DNA from: Parietaria judaica
Taxonomy: Eukaryota; Streptophyta; Magnoliopsida; Rosales; Urticaceae
DNA length: 64,000 nt
Assembly (NCBI GenBank): GCA_954871525.1
Contig: OX940869.1
Coordinates: 18,008,001 to 18,072,000, forward strand
Reading direction: 5' to 3'
The notes beneath the pieces were generated by a model that was not told the origin of the DNA, did no database searches, and saw only the letters and a list, made by a program, of their open reading frames with translations. A program made the position numbers and the translations under genes. Below, piece after piece: positions 10,960-22,592 of this stretch. The first letter of the stretch is position 1, and the number at the start of each line of letters is the position of its first letter.

Positions 10960-11950
10960 GGACTTCTTCTGAGAGACCATAGTCGCCGACTGCATCGACC
11001 ACGCCAAGAGATGCGAAAAGTGCTAACGCCATGCCCCTTCTATCAATTGTCCGGCGGAAGAGCTCTCGACGGTCACCGTACCGTACCCATTCATGAAATG
11101 GTCAATGGACATTGTCGGGCCCATGCCTATCGGCAGGAAGCAGAAGAGGTTCATGCTCGTAATAACAGACTTCTTCACAAAGTGGACGGAAGCCAAGTCC
11201 TACGCTAGTATCAAAGACTCCGACCTCGAGAGCTATGTCTGGAAGAACATCTTCACTCGCTTCGGCCTATCTCGAGAGATAATTGCCGACAACGGGTCCC
11301 AATTCATCTCAAGGTGCTTCCAGGACTTCTGCAAGCGCAGGAGAGTCAAGCTAAACACCTCGACGCCCCGATATCCGCAAGGCAACAAAAACGCCGAGGC
11401 GGTCAACAGAACCATAACCGATACCATCAAGAAGAGGCTCGATGAGAAGAAAGGGCTTTGGGCGGAGGAACTGCCAAGCGTGCTATGGTCTTACCGAACA
11501 ACACCACACTCGGCCACCGGAGAGTCCCATTTCACCTTGGGCTGTGGGGTCGAGGCGATGATCCCAGCGGAGGTGGGAATCCTGAGCCTTAGGCGGACGA
11601 TGGCCCTGCACAACGAAGAAGCCAATAACCAGAACTTGCGGCACCAACTTGACCACATAGATGAAAGGCGGAAATAGTCGAGCGTACATATCGCAAACTA
11701 CCAGAACACGATAGCTCGCAACTACAACAAGAAGGTGCAGCCAAGATGGTCTAGGGTAGGAGAATTGGTCCTCAGGCGATTCGTCCAAAACACAGCGAAA
11801 ATCAACGCCGGCAAGCTCGGTCAAAGCTGGGAAGGACCATACCTTGTGGCGGGAATCATCAAGCCAGGCGTCTATGAGCTCTAAAATTCCGAAGGCGTAA
11901 AGGTAATACGTAGCTAGAACGTGAAGCACCTGAAGAAATACTACCAATAA
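10960..11950 (+). pseudogene. Tat gypsy integrase (broken)
   Basis: The zinc-finger part is frame-shifted around 10960-11040. The catalytic core is open at 11093-11677 with MKWSMDIVGPMP, IADNGSQFISRCF and NKNAEAVNRTI, giving all three DDE acids. The C-terminal part continues beyond a TAG at 11675-11677 in the same frame (NYNKKVQPRWSRVGELVLR). It contains further stops near 11882 and 11914 and ends at LKKYYQ followed by TAA at about 11947. The extra stops fit C-to-T or G-to-A changes. Confidence 0.85.
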
Positions 11951-12176
11951 AGCGCCAAGCATCGATGACACAGGCGACGGTGAAACTCCGACGAACCCAA
12001 CTCCCACGAGCATGGCTACTGTTCTTCTCCCTAGCCTAATTTACTTGTAGTTTAAAGGTTTTGTTTTGTCAAAATGTGATATCCACTATCTTCGAATTAA
12101 GACTGCCTCCAAGCCCAAAATTAATGACCAATTTCATTTTATAAAAATCCTTAGCTTGCAAGAGAAAACATAACGG

Positions 12177-12510
12177 TCGACGGCGCAGCAATGCCGAGGA
12201 CCGAAACTACCGGGGAGCTCCTGGAAACTACCACATCGTCGGCAAGACCAGCGAAGCCTACAGAAAAAAAGTAGCACGGCAAGGTATGGCCTAGGATCGA
12301 CTGCGCAACGACGCCTAGACCAAAACTACCGGGCGGCTCCTGGAAACTACCGCTTCGTCGGCAAGACCAGCGACACCAAAAAAGAAAAAGAAAAGGTGCA
12401 ACGACGGCTCAGATCGACGGTGCATTGATGCCTAGACCGAAACTACCTGAGGCTCCTGGAAACTACCGCAAAGCCGAAAAGACCAGCGACGCCTACCGCA
12501 GACCCTAGAA
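12177..12510 (+). repeat. Three tandem copies of a ~118-bp unit
   Basis: The segment GACCGAAACTACCG, then GGCTCCTGGAAACTACCGC and AAGACCAGCGACGCC, recurs at 12199, 12318 and 12435, spacing 119 and 117 bp. The array sits between the integrase stop and the antisense block, where Tat-lineage elements often carry tandem repeats. No coding frame is supported. Confidence 0.85.
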
Positions 12511-12899
12511 CTGCGAACAACGATTCCTTTCTTAGGGAGGGACGAACCTCTCCCAAACAAAGCAACAGGGACGCCAAGCCCAGCCTTGGAAGTCACCCTA
12601 AGCACCAAAAAAACGACCACGTCGCAAGTGCGCCCAACGCGGCTGCTTAGTGATCCTCCATCACGCCCAACGTGCCGTCGATAGGGGACGCCTTATCGAC
12701 GCGCTCGGATGCCTTAAAAAAGGTGGATATATATATATATACACATATATACACAAACCAAATACCATCGTTGAAACAAACGAAACCTTTCATATTCATA
12801 TCTCAAGCAATTACAAATTACAAGGACAAAAAAAAAAGGCAATAACAACAAAATTCACTCGACGGGACGGCTCAGTCCAACGTGGGCGCTCCACTGAGT
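12511..12899. other. Noncoding spacer of the Tat element
   Basis: It holds an AT-dinucleotide tract at about 12728-12752 and adenine runs near 12828-12838. No gene-like frame is supported. Confidence 0.6.
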
Positions 12900-12980
12900 G
12901 AGACATTAACAACAAACTGAGTAGCAGGCTTGGGCGCTCAAAAGGCCCCAACTGCAACTCAGTTTGTTGTTAAATATCTC
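12900..12980. repeat. Inverted repeat downstream of the antisense block
   Basis: The arm GAGACATTAACAACAAACTG at 12900-12919 is answered by CAGTTTGTTGTTAAATATCTC at about 12960-12980, giving a stem of about 23 bp with a few mismatches around a 34-base loop. It lies just past the last stop (13019) of the minus-strand coding block, so a role in ending that transcript is possible but unproven. Confidence 0.7.
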
Positions 12981-13018
12981 AATCTGCGAGACACGCACAA
13001 AACTGACAAGCGGAAGCT

Positions 13019-15754
13019 CTATGCCGAGAAGTCAATGGCATCCTCGATGTTATCCTCGAGGGCCTGGGCGAGGACCGACACTTCGTGCTCCGGGGCCGAC
13101 GTAGACAAAGCGGCAACGTTGGACCCATACTCAACTTGCGACGACGAGGGATCAAGAGGAGCCTGGCCTGCGCCTAGGGCCGCCAGCCAAGACTCGTCGA
13201 CGGAAGGAGGGCCGTACGGAGACAAGGGAGGGGAATCAGGATTTTAGACATCTTTTTGCTCCCATTCCGCCACTACGCGAGTATACTCCTCGCGAAGAGC
13301 ATACCACCTCTCAACACGAGACCAAAGACCTTCAATCGTCGCGTCAGCAGGAAGGCCCTTGACCAAGAGAATATTGGCCCGACACCCGGCTAGACGACAG
13401 TAAGAGTCAATGGACTCCTCGAGCACCTGGTATATCTCCAGTAGCCGGTCGAGTTTGTCTTGGGCTGCTTGGAACAACCCTAGACGCGCCGCCTTCTCCT
13501 CGGTGGCCTTTGTTTATGCCGCCTCCAACTCCGAGACGAGATTGTTGAGCGCAGACCGGGCCTGGTCCAACTGAGCGGACAACTCTCTAATCCGATGAAT
13601 GAGCTCATCCTCCTCGGCAGCAGGCGACCTCACGATCCTGCTAATTTGAGTAAGCCTCGCCTCAAGTACCTCCTCGGCGACGCGATGACGCTCTCGCTCT
13701 TTCGCCAACTGAGCCTCAGCCGACCGACGAAGCTTCTCCTCTGCTTCAAAGTTGAAGTTCTTCTGTCCCAGCGAAGCGGTCGCCACAACAAGCTTCGAGG
13801 CAGAATCTTCCACCTCTCAACGGGCCCTCCGCTCATTAGAAACTGCCCTCTCAAGCTGAATCTTGAGATCGGCAAGATGCGAGGCGAGCTCGCGCCTTCG
13901 AGCCTCCGACTCCACAACGGCCTCCCGCTCAGAAAGAAACAAATAGTTTGCCTGCGCCATGCCCCGAAAAATGTCGGTGACGAATCCAGTATACCCGACA
14001 TTGTCATCAAAAGGCAGAAAAGAGGAGGTCGGCGAATGGTCAATGGTGAGCAAGGTTAAATCCTTGCAGGCGGCGACCAAATAAGCCGACCATTCCTCGA
14101 GAGGCGAGTCAGCGGTAGGAACGAGGGGGAAGCGGATAGTAGCACTTGAGGAAGGCACTGATGGGCCAAGTCCTGGTGACGAGTGAATAGAGCAAACAAG
14201 AGAAAAATCGGGGGTAGGAGACCGATCACCCCGAGAAGGAGAAACGAAGGAAGCAACCGGCGGCGAAACAACGTCGGCAGGAACCGTCGAAGACGACGGG
14301 CCTTGCGTCGCCAAAACAGCCTCCGGCTTTTGAACCGCATCGACGCGAGCTGCCGACGACGATGGATCTTGCGTTGCCAAGGCAGCCCCCGCGACAGCAG
14401 CCGGTAGCGCCGAAGGATCCGCGGCCTGGATGACGGATGCACCAACGGGAGAACCGGCCGAAGGAGAGATTACCTTTGCAGCACCAGCCGGAGCTTCGGG
14501 AGTGGCAATGATCGGGCTCCCACCGGTAAGCCGAGCGGCGTGGCTCTGGGGAGAGGTCGCCTTACATCGGGGACAGAGCCCAACGTTCCCCCCGGAAGGA
14601 CGAAGACCAAATCGGCCCTAGCTGTATCCGCCCCAGAAGGGTCATTGACTCTCTCGTCGCCCTGACCAATGGGGTGCGGGAAAACAAGACCTTATGCCCC
14701 CTTCGAAAGAAGAGAGCTTGCAGCGACGGTGACGTCAGGTGCCTTGACAGAGGGAGGAAGGTTGGAGACTTTCTCCGTATTCCTGTCGACCGAGGACGGA
14801 GCGGAGATCGATAAAGTTGTTGACGGAGAGTCCAGGTTAACAAAATCAACCCTCGCCTTCTTTAGGACGGGGGTATCATGCACACTCTCTCCCTGACGAT
14901 CGCGTGATGGAGCGACCGCCAGAGATGACTTGGCTCGGGGAGAAATATCGAACGGGACAAAGTCGGCCCTCAGTCTTTTCTCCTTCTTTTTCGCCGACCC
15001 TCCTCCCCCTTGAGAGGAAGCAGCCTTGATCTCGCGAGAGAAGCCTTTCGAGAGCATCGACCTGGGGGGGGGCGACCATGGATCATTGCCTCATGCCACA
15101 CGCCCGACTCGTGAATTCGTCGAAGGGTAAAATCACCCCAATCCGGGCGAAGATTGGCAAGAAGAGCCCGGTGCAACCTATGAAGACGCTCCGATTCGGC
15201 GGCAGGCTTGAACTTCGGGACATCCGACACCAGGGCAGTAGGGAGGTCGGCATGGTTAGAACCGAACTGTCGAACATGAAACCGCACAAAGAAGTACATG
15301 TTGAACCAATCTGCCTCCTTCATCGGAGTATTCTGCAGAAGATGGTCCCGATGGTGATGCGACAGTAGGAACCACCCCAAGTTCCGAGAATTCCACGAGA
15401 GGAAAAAAAGACGCATGAGATCCTCCAGCGAGACCTCTTGCAATGACCAAAGTACAGAGGAGAGAGCGGAGGACGTTAGGCCCTACCTGAGTGATCGGGA
15501 GCCAGAACGCGTATAAAAAAGGCCAACATCAAGTTGGGCATGGGGAGACAGAGACCAACATCGGTGAAGAAGGCCTCGCACATCCAACCTCAGCCCGCCG
15601 GAGCATTCTCGGCCCATTCATCTTTGATGGGGTGATGTGCCGCCACATTCTCTATCAGAAAATACTTTTGGACCAGTTTCTCCAAGTCAGCCTGAGACAT
15701 GACGGAAGGCGGGGAATGGGTCTGGAACACGGAGGAGGAGGAGGAAGAAGCCAT
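13019..15754 (-). pseudogene. Antisense extra ORF of the Tat element (decayed)
   Basis: Minus-strand pieces form one colinear protein-coding block. It starts at an ATG at 15754 followed by a serine run (MASSSSSSVFQ) and a predicted globular part. The open frame at 15443-14970 contains LMRLFFLSWNSRNLGWFLLS, YFFVRFHVRQF and LPTALVSDVPKFKP. Basic and serine/proline-rich linkers lie at 15057-14692 and 14380-14000. A long coiled coil lies at 13950-13514 (FEAEEKLRRSAEAQLAKERE), and a C-terminal helical part runs to 13019. The layout resembles the plant family annotated as putative gypsy-type transposon and the antisense genes of Tat elements such as Grande. Several stops and frame changes separate the pieces. 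Function is unknown. Confidence 0.72.
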
Positions 15755-16080
15755 GAAGTTGGAGAAAGAGGAAGAAAGAGTACACTAGACGTCGGAACAA
15801 TAAAAAAGAGCTCTGAGAAAAAAAAGAGAGTTGTAGAGGAGAAATGAAGAAGGAAGGAAGAAGAAGGAGAGGAAAGTTTGAAAAGAGAGCGCGTGAGTTG
15901 ATCCAACGGCCTAGAAGCAAGGGAACCGAGCGAGGAAACGGTCGAGCTGAAGCGACATTACGGTTACCCAGGCGCACTCAAGTGCAATGGGACGTGTTAG
16001 GATAGCGTGTAGGAGACGTTCCACCTGCCTGAGGCCTAGCAACCTACGAAGCAACGCATGGTGAGCCCAGATGCCAGAAA
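15755..16080. other. Spacer upstream of the antisense ORF
   Basis: Purine-rich on the plus strand (GAGGAGGAGG and GAAGGAAGAAG runs near 15736 and 15845-15875). It would contain the promoter and leader of the antisense transcript if there is one. No clear TATA box was identified. Confidence 0.4.
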
Positions 16081-16092
16081 GTGTCGGGAATA

Positions 16093-16310
16093 TGAAAAGC
16101 CCTCGCCAAAAGTGCCGCCGTCCGGAATGCCCTCGCCAGGAGTGCCCTTGCCCTGAGTGCCCTCGCCAAGAGTGCCCTCGCCAGAAGAGCCCTTGCCAGA
16201 GTGCCCTCGTCAGAAGTGCCCTCGCATGGAGTGCCCTCGTACGGAGTGCCCTCGTCAGCAGATCCTAACTAGGAGTGCCCTCGCCAAAATGCTCTCGCAC
16301 GGAATAACCT
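16093..16310 (+). repeat. GC-rich minisatellite, ~14-15-bp unit
   Basis: About 14 degenerate copies of AGTGCCCTCGCCAG and variants (CCTCGTCAG, CCTTGCCAG). They end 100 bases before the polypurine tract. The array is read as a cysteine-rich frame on the plus strand (16071-16268) only because the unit lacks stops. Confidence 0.85.
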
Positions 16311-16403
16311 TACCAGGGACACCCTTGCCAATTTGAGTCCCCTCGAGAGCCTCTAGCTGGTTCGAGTCACGCTGTTCATTTTACTAAGTGTCTAACACTC
16401 GAT

Positions 16404-16415
16404 AAAATGGGGGGC
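16404..16415 (+). other. Polypurine tract of the Tat gypsy
   Basis: AAAATGGGGGGC lies four bases before the 3' LTR start at 16420. Confidence 0.8.
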
Positions 16416-16419
16416 TAAC

Positions 16420-17067
16420 TATTAAGGTCGGATCCAGTTAACGAAGAAATAGGCGACGCCTGTTGACAATCGGCGAGGCGACGACGCGAAGGCAACGAGA
16501 GAGGGGGGAAGTCTGGACATTGCACCGCGTAAGTATAGAAAGTCGGCGGGAGAAACTGAGGGCGACGACATGCTGGAAGGTCGACGAGAGGAGTGCCAGG
16601 CCTCGCGAGGAGAAGGATGGATTCCAGAAGCCGCCAGAGGCGTCGACAGCAGCCCTGCGGCATGAGTTGACAGCCGATGTGACGAGCATTTAATGAGCTC
16701 CATACCTACCCCAGCCACCAACATAATCGGTAACCTGTGCTGGCACAAGTTACGAGACTGACCATGCCTTTTTCAACCACCCCGAAGGAAAGGACAATGG
16801 GACGTGAAGAATGGCAGGAAATCGAGCTATTATTTAGGGCCATAAAAGGCAAGAAAAGTCTCATTTGTAAGGGGGCTGAAAAAACGAGAGAAAGAGAGAA
16901 AGAGAGAGAAAGAGAGCTTGTATTCACCAAAGCAAGAGAAAAATAAACATCATTCTATATCGTAATCTTCAAAGTCTTCTAGCTAATCAATGAGAGAAAC
17001 CGAATCCTTTTCTTTAAAAATAAGGGTCGAACCTTGTGATTGTTGAGAGCCCAAAACACCTTCAACA
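16420..17067 (+). repeat. 3' LTR of Tat gypsy
   Basis: 648 bp, starting TATTAAGG (TGTTAAG in the 5' copy) and ending TTCAACA, then the copia target site GTATA. It contains the CATAAAAGGCAAG region near 16841 and a GAGA-rich tract at 16880-16918. It keeps 60 bases at its 3' end that the 5' LTR has lost. Confidence 0.88.
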
Positions 17068-17184
17068 GTATAGTTTAGTAGTTTGTTCTTTTCGGTACTT
17101 TTACCGTTAGTTACTTTATTTTCTTGTATGATGTAAATACCAAATTCATGAATGGAAATGATAACTTTCCCACATTAATTTTCA
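17068..17184 (+). repeat. Host copia 5' LTR, right piece
   Basis: It resumes the LTR begun at 831 and is nearly identical to 39423-39538, including TTTCGGTACTTTTACCGTTA and a terminal TTTTCA. Confidence 0.9.
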
Positions 17185-17197
17185 TGGTATCAGAGCT
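17185..17197 (+). other. Primer-binding site of host copia
   Basis: TGGTATCAGAGCT follows the LTR directly and matches the initiator methionine tRNA complement. Confidence 0.9.
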
Positions 17198-18268
17198 AGA
17201 AAGAAGGAAAGTTCAAAAACCCTAGCTTCTCAATCCTCCGCCGCCGCCGCTCCTCCGTCAGACGTCCATCTCCGGCAACTTCTTTCGGCGTGTGAGCGAT
17301 CCTCACGAAGCATCCTCTTCCCGCGAGTTTTCCTGCTCTGCAATATTTCAACGTCACCCGTCACTCCGCTGCACTCTCTCCGGCGACGAGCATATCCAAG
17401 TGCGACCTCAAGCCGACACGCCTCTTCTAGATGTAAAGATCTCCGGCGTTCAAGTTCGAGTTGTTTGGAAATCTATCTCAGTTTGCAGCTCCTCACTGGA
17501 GTTCCTTCGGCGACCCGCATCTCTCTATCTCCGGCGATATCCTCAGGTGTGTGGGGTTTCTCGAAGCTGCAAGCTTCCTCCAACTCACAATCTCCGGCTA
17601 GCCTCCTCGAAATCGCGATTTCAAATCTGTTTGTGTTTTGTGATACGAAAGTTGCCCACCAGATGCTTGATATATTGCCAAATTCAAGTTCATGCGCCCA
17701 AATGTGAATTTTCAACGTCTTTGCACTATTTTGGAGTTCATCAGAGTTGCACGGCTCAACATTGCGCTTAAGCATTTATCCAAGAAAGCCTCCTCTCCGG
17801 CGTTCCTTCTTACTCCCGACGTCAGTCAAAGTCAGAGCCACTGCGATTCTCTCTCCTTTGCTTCCTCCATTGGACGTCAATCTTTGGTATATCAAACATA
17901 TCCAACGAGTCTCGATTGTACTTGTCTCCCCTCCGCTCCACTCCACCATTGTCACTTTGTCGACGAAAATTTGGTCGTTCCTCAACTTTTTCTTGGTTTT
18001 TGTGGTTTCAACATTATTATGCCTACAGAGAAGAAAATGTTGCAGCATTGTCTATTTCGTTGCTGCCTGGATTAGAATGGTTAATTGCTGCAATGCTGAA
18101 ATAGTTGTAGCTTCCTCAGTTTTGTTGTTGTCTGAATTTTTTACTATAGCAAATTTTTCTACAAGTATGTCCACTCCACCCGCACTCTTCTCATCCGCAC
18201 CACGTAGACGACGTCCTTGGTATGATCACTATAATGTTCTTGGTCATTGAAGACCTCAATGTTAGAAA
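17198..18268 (+). other. Host copia leader and decayed gag region
   Basis: This is where gag should be. Only short overlapping frames in all phases are present, and I see no recognisable Gag core or zinc knuckle. The region is probably a rearranged or heavily mutated gag, or foreign sequence captured in its place. Confidence 0.5.
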
Positions 18269-18636
18269 TTGCACGGCAAACCAATAAATTTTATGGATAC
18301 ATCCAAGCCGTATACGAGTCCTAATGATACTCTTACTGAATTCAATCATCTTGTAGATGAGTTAAAAGATCTCGTGAAATTGGTCATCGCCCGATCAAAG
18401 TCTGAGAAAGTACCAAATCCAAGCGCCGATTCTCATGCTCATACTAGCTTAACATCCGAACGGCTTGTCCAAAATAGACCATGAAAGACCAGGATCACCA
18501 ATTCAAGAGCTTCAGACCAAATGACAGGAGATCGAAGCTATTTCCTCACATTCGGAAAAATCACAAGTCACTTAAGACTGCTGACAGGACACTTATACCG
18601 GTTGAAGGAATCGGATCGGTTTGAATATCAGAAGCC
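18269..18636 (+). pseudogene. Host copia gag end and protease remnant
   Basis: The frame at 18269-18484 is followed, past stops, by a copia protease signature near 18495-18530. The usual DSGASDHMTGD reads NSRASDQMTGD, so the catalytic aspartate is asparagine and the glycine is arginine. The frame goes on as TADRTLIPVEGIGSV up to 18636, where a minus-strand copia interrupts it. It resumes with GIVLQNILF at 24577. Confidence 0.78.
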
Positions 18637-20484
18637 TGTTGATTGGATCGACATCGCTTGATATTAATTGTTGGATATCTCGGTATCAATCTGACACCGA
18701 TCCTTGGGGTTAAGTCATAAAAAAATTCTGCGGAATAATTAATGTTTGTCTGATTAGGTAAACGCGTAGAATAAACTTTGTTCATTATGGGATAAACTTG
18801 AAATCGTGTCCCATACCACGATTCCCATTATTCTATCCGGTTTTACGAAATCCAAAAATTAATTAACTGGTCCTGATCATTCTTACTCGATTTTATCATA
18901 AAAAAATAATTCATTATCTAACATGATTTCGATTTACGGTTTGAGAAATTAGACAATTATCTAAACAATAAATAACACTAACCTGATTCGCTTTGTTCCG
19001 GCTGCGTTCTCTGATTTGTGTCTGTCGATTTCTCCCAAAAGCCTTCCGATGTATACTCCGGAGTTAGACCGCCAGGATGTGTGTCTCCAAGGATGACCAC
19101 GAAACCTTCAAGCACAAACCGGGATCAGAATTCTGACTTTCGCTGAATTCAAAATTCCCAGAGAGAGAAGGAGAGAGAGAGAAAACTCGAATTTCTGAAT
19201 TCTTGTGACTTATGAACTTATGATTTCTGATTTCAGATTTAGCCTATTTATAGAAAAAACCAAATCGTAACCACCTGGAGATATTCTCTCATTATCTTTA
19301 TTTAAATAAATAAGATAATGAATAATATCATATCTTATTAAATCCTTATCTAGAATGATATGATTCAAATTGCTAACTTCCAATTATCAATTTTTCACTT
19401 TCCCGGGCTGTACAAAAACTTTGGTACTTTTTGCCACTGAAGGTAAATAGACATTTCGTGACATGGTCTCGAATATAGTCTAATTGGATCTATCCTATAT
19501 TCGACAAATGAATATTTAATGCGGTGTCACTCTTGTTAAGCTACAAAGGGGACTAATGGACATATTACTCAAGCTCAGGTGAAATGAAGAAATTTCACCA
19601 ACTTCGATTACATTCCACTATAGCTCGAAGTTGAACACAGTCTTGAGTAATAACAATATAATCATGACACAGGAGTCCATTGATACAATCAGATTCTGGT
19701 AATCATGGTTTTCGTATTTATTATGATTCTCATCAAAGGGTACTAGCTATCGTAATGCCCTTTGATGACACTCTCTTTATTCTATGAATCTTACAAAATA
19801 CTCACTCATTGGGTTATTAAATCAATGAGTTGTACATGAGTACTTATTTGTTTCCCACGAGTCATAATAAAGAAATCATAATCTTGATATTCATATCTGC
19901 ATCCCAAAATGAAAGTGATTACGAAAAACAATGTAGTCTGTAACAATAAAATCAAAGATCATGTGAGTTGAACCGTACGAGTCCATGACGCTCAGGACTT
20001 CAACCGATTCCACCTGATCATCTTTGTGACTTAATCTTACTTTCATCAGTGACGATCTTACTTGATGATTTCAGGTGTTAAGTCTGTCCGTTCGGTATAT
20101 AGACACTCCAATACTTAGTATTCTCAAAGTGCGGGACCAGCACCAGATCCGGTAATAGATCATCACTTATGGTGTTTTGAGTTCACTATTGGTTTTTACC
20201 AATTAGAAGCTCCCACTTTCTAATCTAACCATGAGCATTACTTTAAGTTCTCAATTTATGCAGGTCAAACCTCCTCAGACATAGACTCTGTGTGATGACG
20301 TAGCATAATTGTAAGTTGTATATAGAAATTTGGGACGAAACATTTAATTTTATAATATCTAAGATATACATATATAAGATTATCATTAATAAGTTATATT
20401 ATCTTTAAAAGGAAAGACAACCATAATCTCAGTGAAGCGGGATTAGCATCTGAATAGAGGGCATATTATAAAACGTGTCCAACA
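18637..20484 (-). repeat. 3' LTR of the minus-strand copia
   Basis: 1,848 bp. Plus-strand positions 19905-20484 match 24000-24574. A minus-strand TATA box, TATAAATAG, is at 19252-19244. GAGA-rich sequence near 19159-19180 would lie downstream of the start site. Confidence 0.83.
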
Positions 20485-21942
20485 ATCTCCCACTTGCACT
20501 CTTAAGAAGATGCTTCATCTTATTTCCTTAAGTTCCTATTTCCCAAAATTACCTTCAGATTTTATTCTCTCATTTTCTATGGGTAGGACCGACCTACATT
20601 CTCTCACGAGAACATTAATAACTTTTTACCTTGCCTATATTCATTATCACAAAAAGTTGAGATAATATTTAATATTCCCACTTTCATAATGGCAACGGGC
20701 TCCCACTGAAGTAGTGACTTCACCACTGTTGTAACAGTCTAGTGTAGTTAATTTTCTGTATTCGAAATTAATCATATAGATATTTTTGAGCCAGACTTCA
20801 TATGTGTAGAACCTGAATAGTTCCTAAGTGTATAAACATTTCGGAATATAGTCTCCATTCATGGAATCTGTGATTAGGGTTGCTTATAAGCAAACCTACT
20901 AGTCAATCCATTCAAAAAGTGTGTAAACATTCTGGAATATTTCAGGAAGAAGTTCCACGCTTTCTGCTACGTAACCTTAAGCTGGAACTTCGGAGTCTGC
21001 GTCCTTATTAAAATTCGCACTCCGAATTCTTAACTCCTAAGATAGCTTTTAAGTATTCTTATCAAAAGATTCTTATTTATTAAGCGAGACCATAAATGTT
21101 ATTATCTCGAATATATAATATTCTAAGAACATTTATTCCTTTTCCATATTGGAATTCATTTATCTTATCTTACATAACATTTGTTAATTATTGGTCGCAA
21201 ACGATCCATAACATCTCCGACTATTAAAGTTTCCACAATTCTCATGTCAACGAGTTAATGCATGACTCAGGGACATGGTTATGAAATACTTAAGTTTCCG
21301 ATGAACATCATCAAACTTATTTCATGTTTAAGACTTAAATATTTGTTTTAATATCTTGAATACATCAATCTACAAATCATTGTTCCGTCTTGTTAATTCA
21401 TATAGGAATTATTCATCGAACTCGACCTTTTGATTAAGAACTTTAGCTTGTTTTATTATTTCTACTGAATTAGTGTCATTAAATGTACAAATAATTTATT
21501 AGATTCTTTTTTAGTATATTTAATCTGATTTAGAATAATAATTTAATCATCTAAACACATTCAAATATTTAATTATTAATTCATAGATTTCACTAAATTA
21601 ATTTGTTCTTAATAACTTTAAGTTATAATCTAATTTTATTTTATCTAGTATTATCCAACAACTCTGTAACTAGAAACACAAACTTTCATTTATAATTTCA
21701 AAAAGTTGTAAATTCAGATCCAAAATAAAATAATATAAACTTAAAATTAAATAAACTTATAACAATCCTAAGCTAGATTTAGTCTTCACGATCCATCTTC
21801 GAGACACTCAAAAAAATGTGTAGAGTGCTACCTGCAAGATCACAAACAACGTTCTAGTTAGATTTTAATCTATGGACTTAGATTGTTAAATCCCTCCAAT
21901 AAAATTAACTCGAAGAAAAGTGATCAACACCTTTTCTTCCAT
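20485..21942. other. AT-rich internal part of the minus-strand copia
   Basis: It begins with the purine tract complement ATCTCCCACTTG. No open frame longer than about 60 codons is present and I saw no polymerase motif. Confidence 0.6.
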
Positions 21943-22592
21943 TTATTTGCGGATCAACAATGGACAGTTCCTCTTTCTATGTCCCCGCGTTGAACAACAA
22001 AAACAACGAGGTACATTCACTTTGATCTTCTTGCGTGTTTCTCTCGGATTATCTTCATTCGTAACTTGAATGATCAAGTTTTCCATCGTGACAACCCTCT
22101 TGATTATCTTATCAAGTTCATCTCGGGTTATGTTAATGAGATCCCATTTGAACTTGTTATCCGTGTTATGATAATGACTAAACATCCTGCGGATGTATGA
22201 ACAATCATCATCATAAGCAAGATACCGAGCATCGGGAACCTCCCCAGTACATCTGACTTGCTCATCTAGGGGAAGTTCGAAGTTCTCTCGAGGTTTGTCA
22301 TGCTGATATGCATATCTGACCTGCTCGTCTAGGGGAACGTTAAGTTCTCCAGAGTTGTGTTATGTTGTCCGTCATCTCTGATTCGCTCGTTTAGGAGAAC
22401 ATCAAGGTTCTCCAGAAGTGTGTCATGACGAACGTAATTTGAGTCACTGGAATTGTCTGAAGAGCTGGAGTCTAAGTTCATTTGGTTCGTACTCGAAATT
22501 CCAAATACACTTTTGAAGTATGAATCAAAGTATGAAACAAGACTTCTTTCAAGACCTTCATCGTCGGACGATATGTAAATAGGCTCTGTCAT
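21943..22592 (-). pseudogene. Gag remnant of the minus-strand copia
   Basis: Minus-strand frames starting MTEPIYISSDDEG at 22592 and continuing at 22185-21943 hold a Gag tail. The C-x2-C-x4-H-x4-C zinc knuckle is complete and reads CFCCSTRGHRKRNC near 22005-21964. Upstream, a serine/aspartate-rich stretch is followed by a repeated LENL/LNERIR pattern. Stops separate the two frames, and no downstream protease follows. Confidence 0.7.

Larger units (their letters stand above)
850..17067 (+). mobile_element. Tat-lineage Ty3/gypsy element nested in the copia LTR
   Basis: Gypsy element in the order 5' LTR, gag, protease, reverse transcriptase, RNase H, second archaeal-type RNase H, integrase, antisense coding block, polypurine tract, 3' LTR. 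The extra RNase H before integrase and the antisense block near the 3' LTR are known marks of the plant Tat lineage (Retand, Grande, Ogre relatives). Outer termini are TGTT and AACA. Its own length is about 11.1 kb once the inserted element at 2496-7591 is subtracted. Many stops and frameshifts make it defective. The 5' LTR end, primer-binding site and leader are deleted. Confidence 0.9.

Noticed and set aside
16071..16268. Cysteine-rich small protein
   Set aside because: Encoded by the CCCTCGCCAG minisatellite; no start context or conservation argument, and it lies in a retrotransposon untranslated region.
17292..18250. Frames of 159 and 167 codons after the copia primer-binding site
   Set aside because: They occupy the gag position but overlap each other in different phases and show no Gag features; kept only as a decayed leader/gag region.
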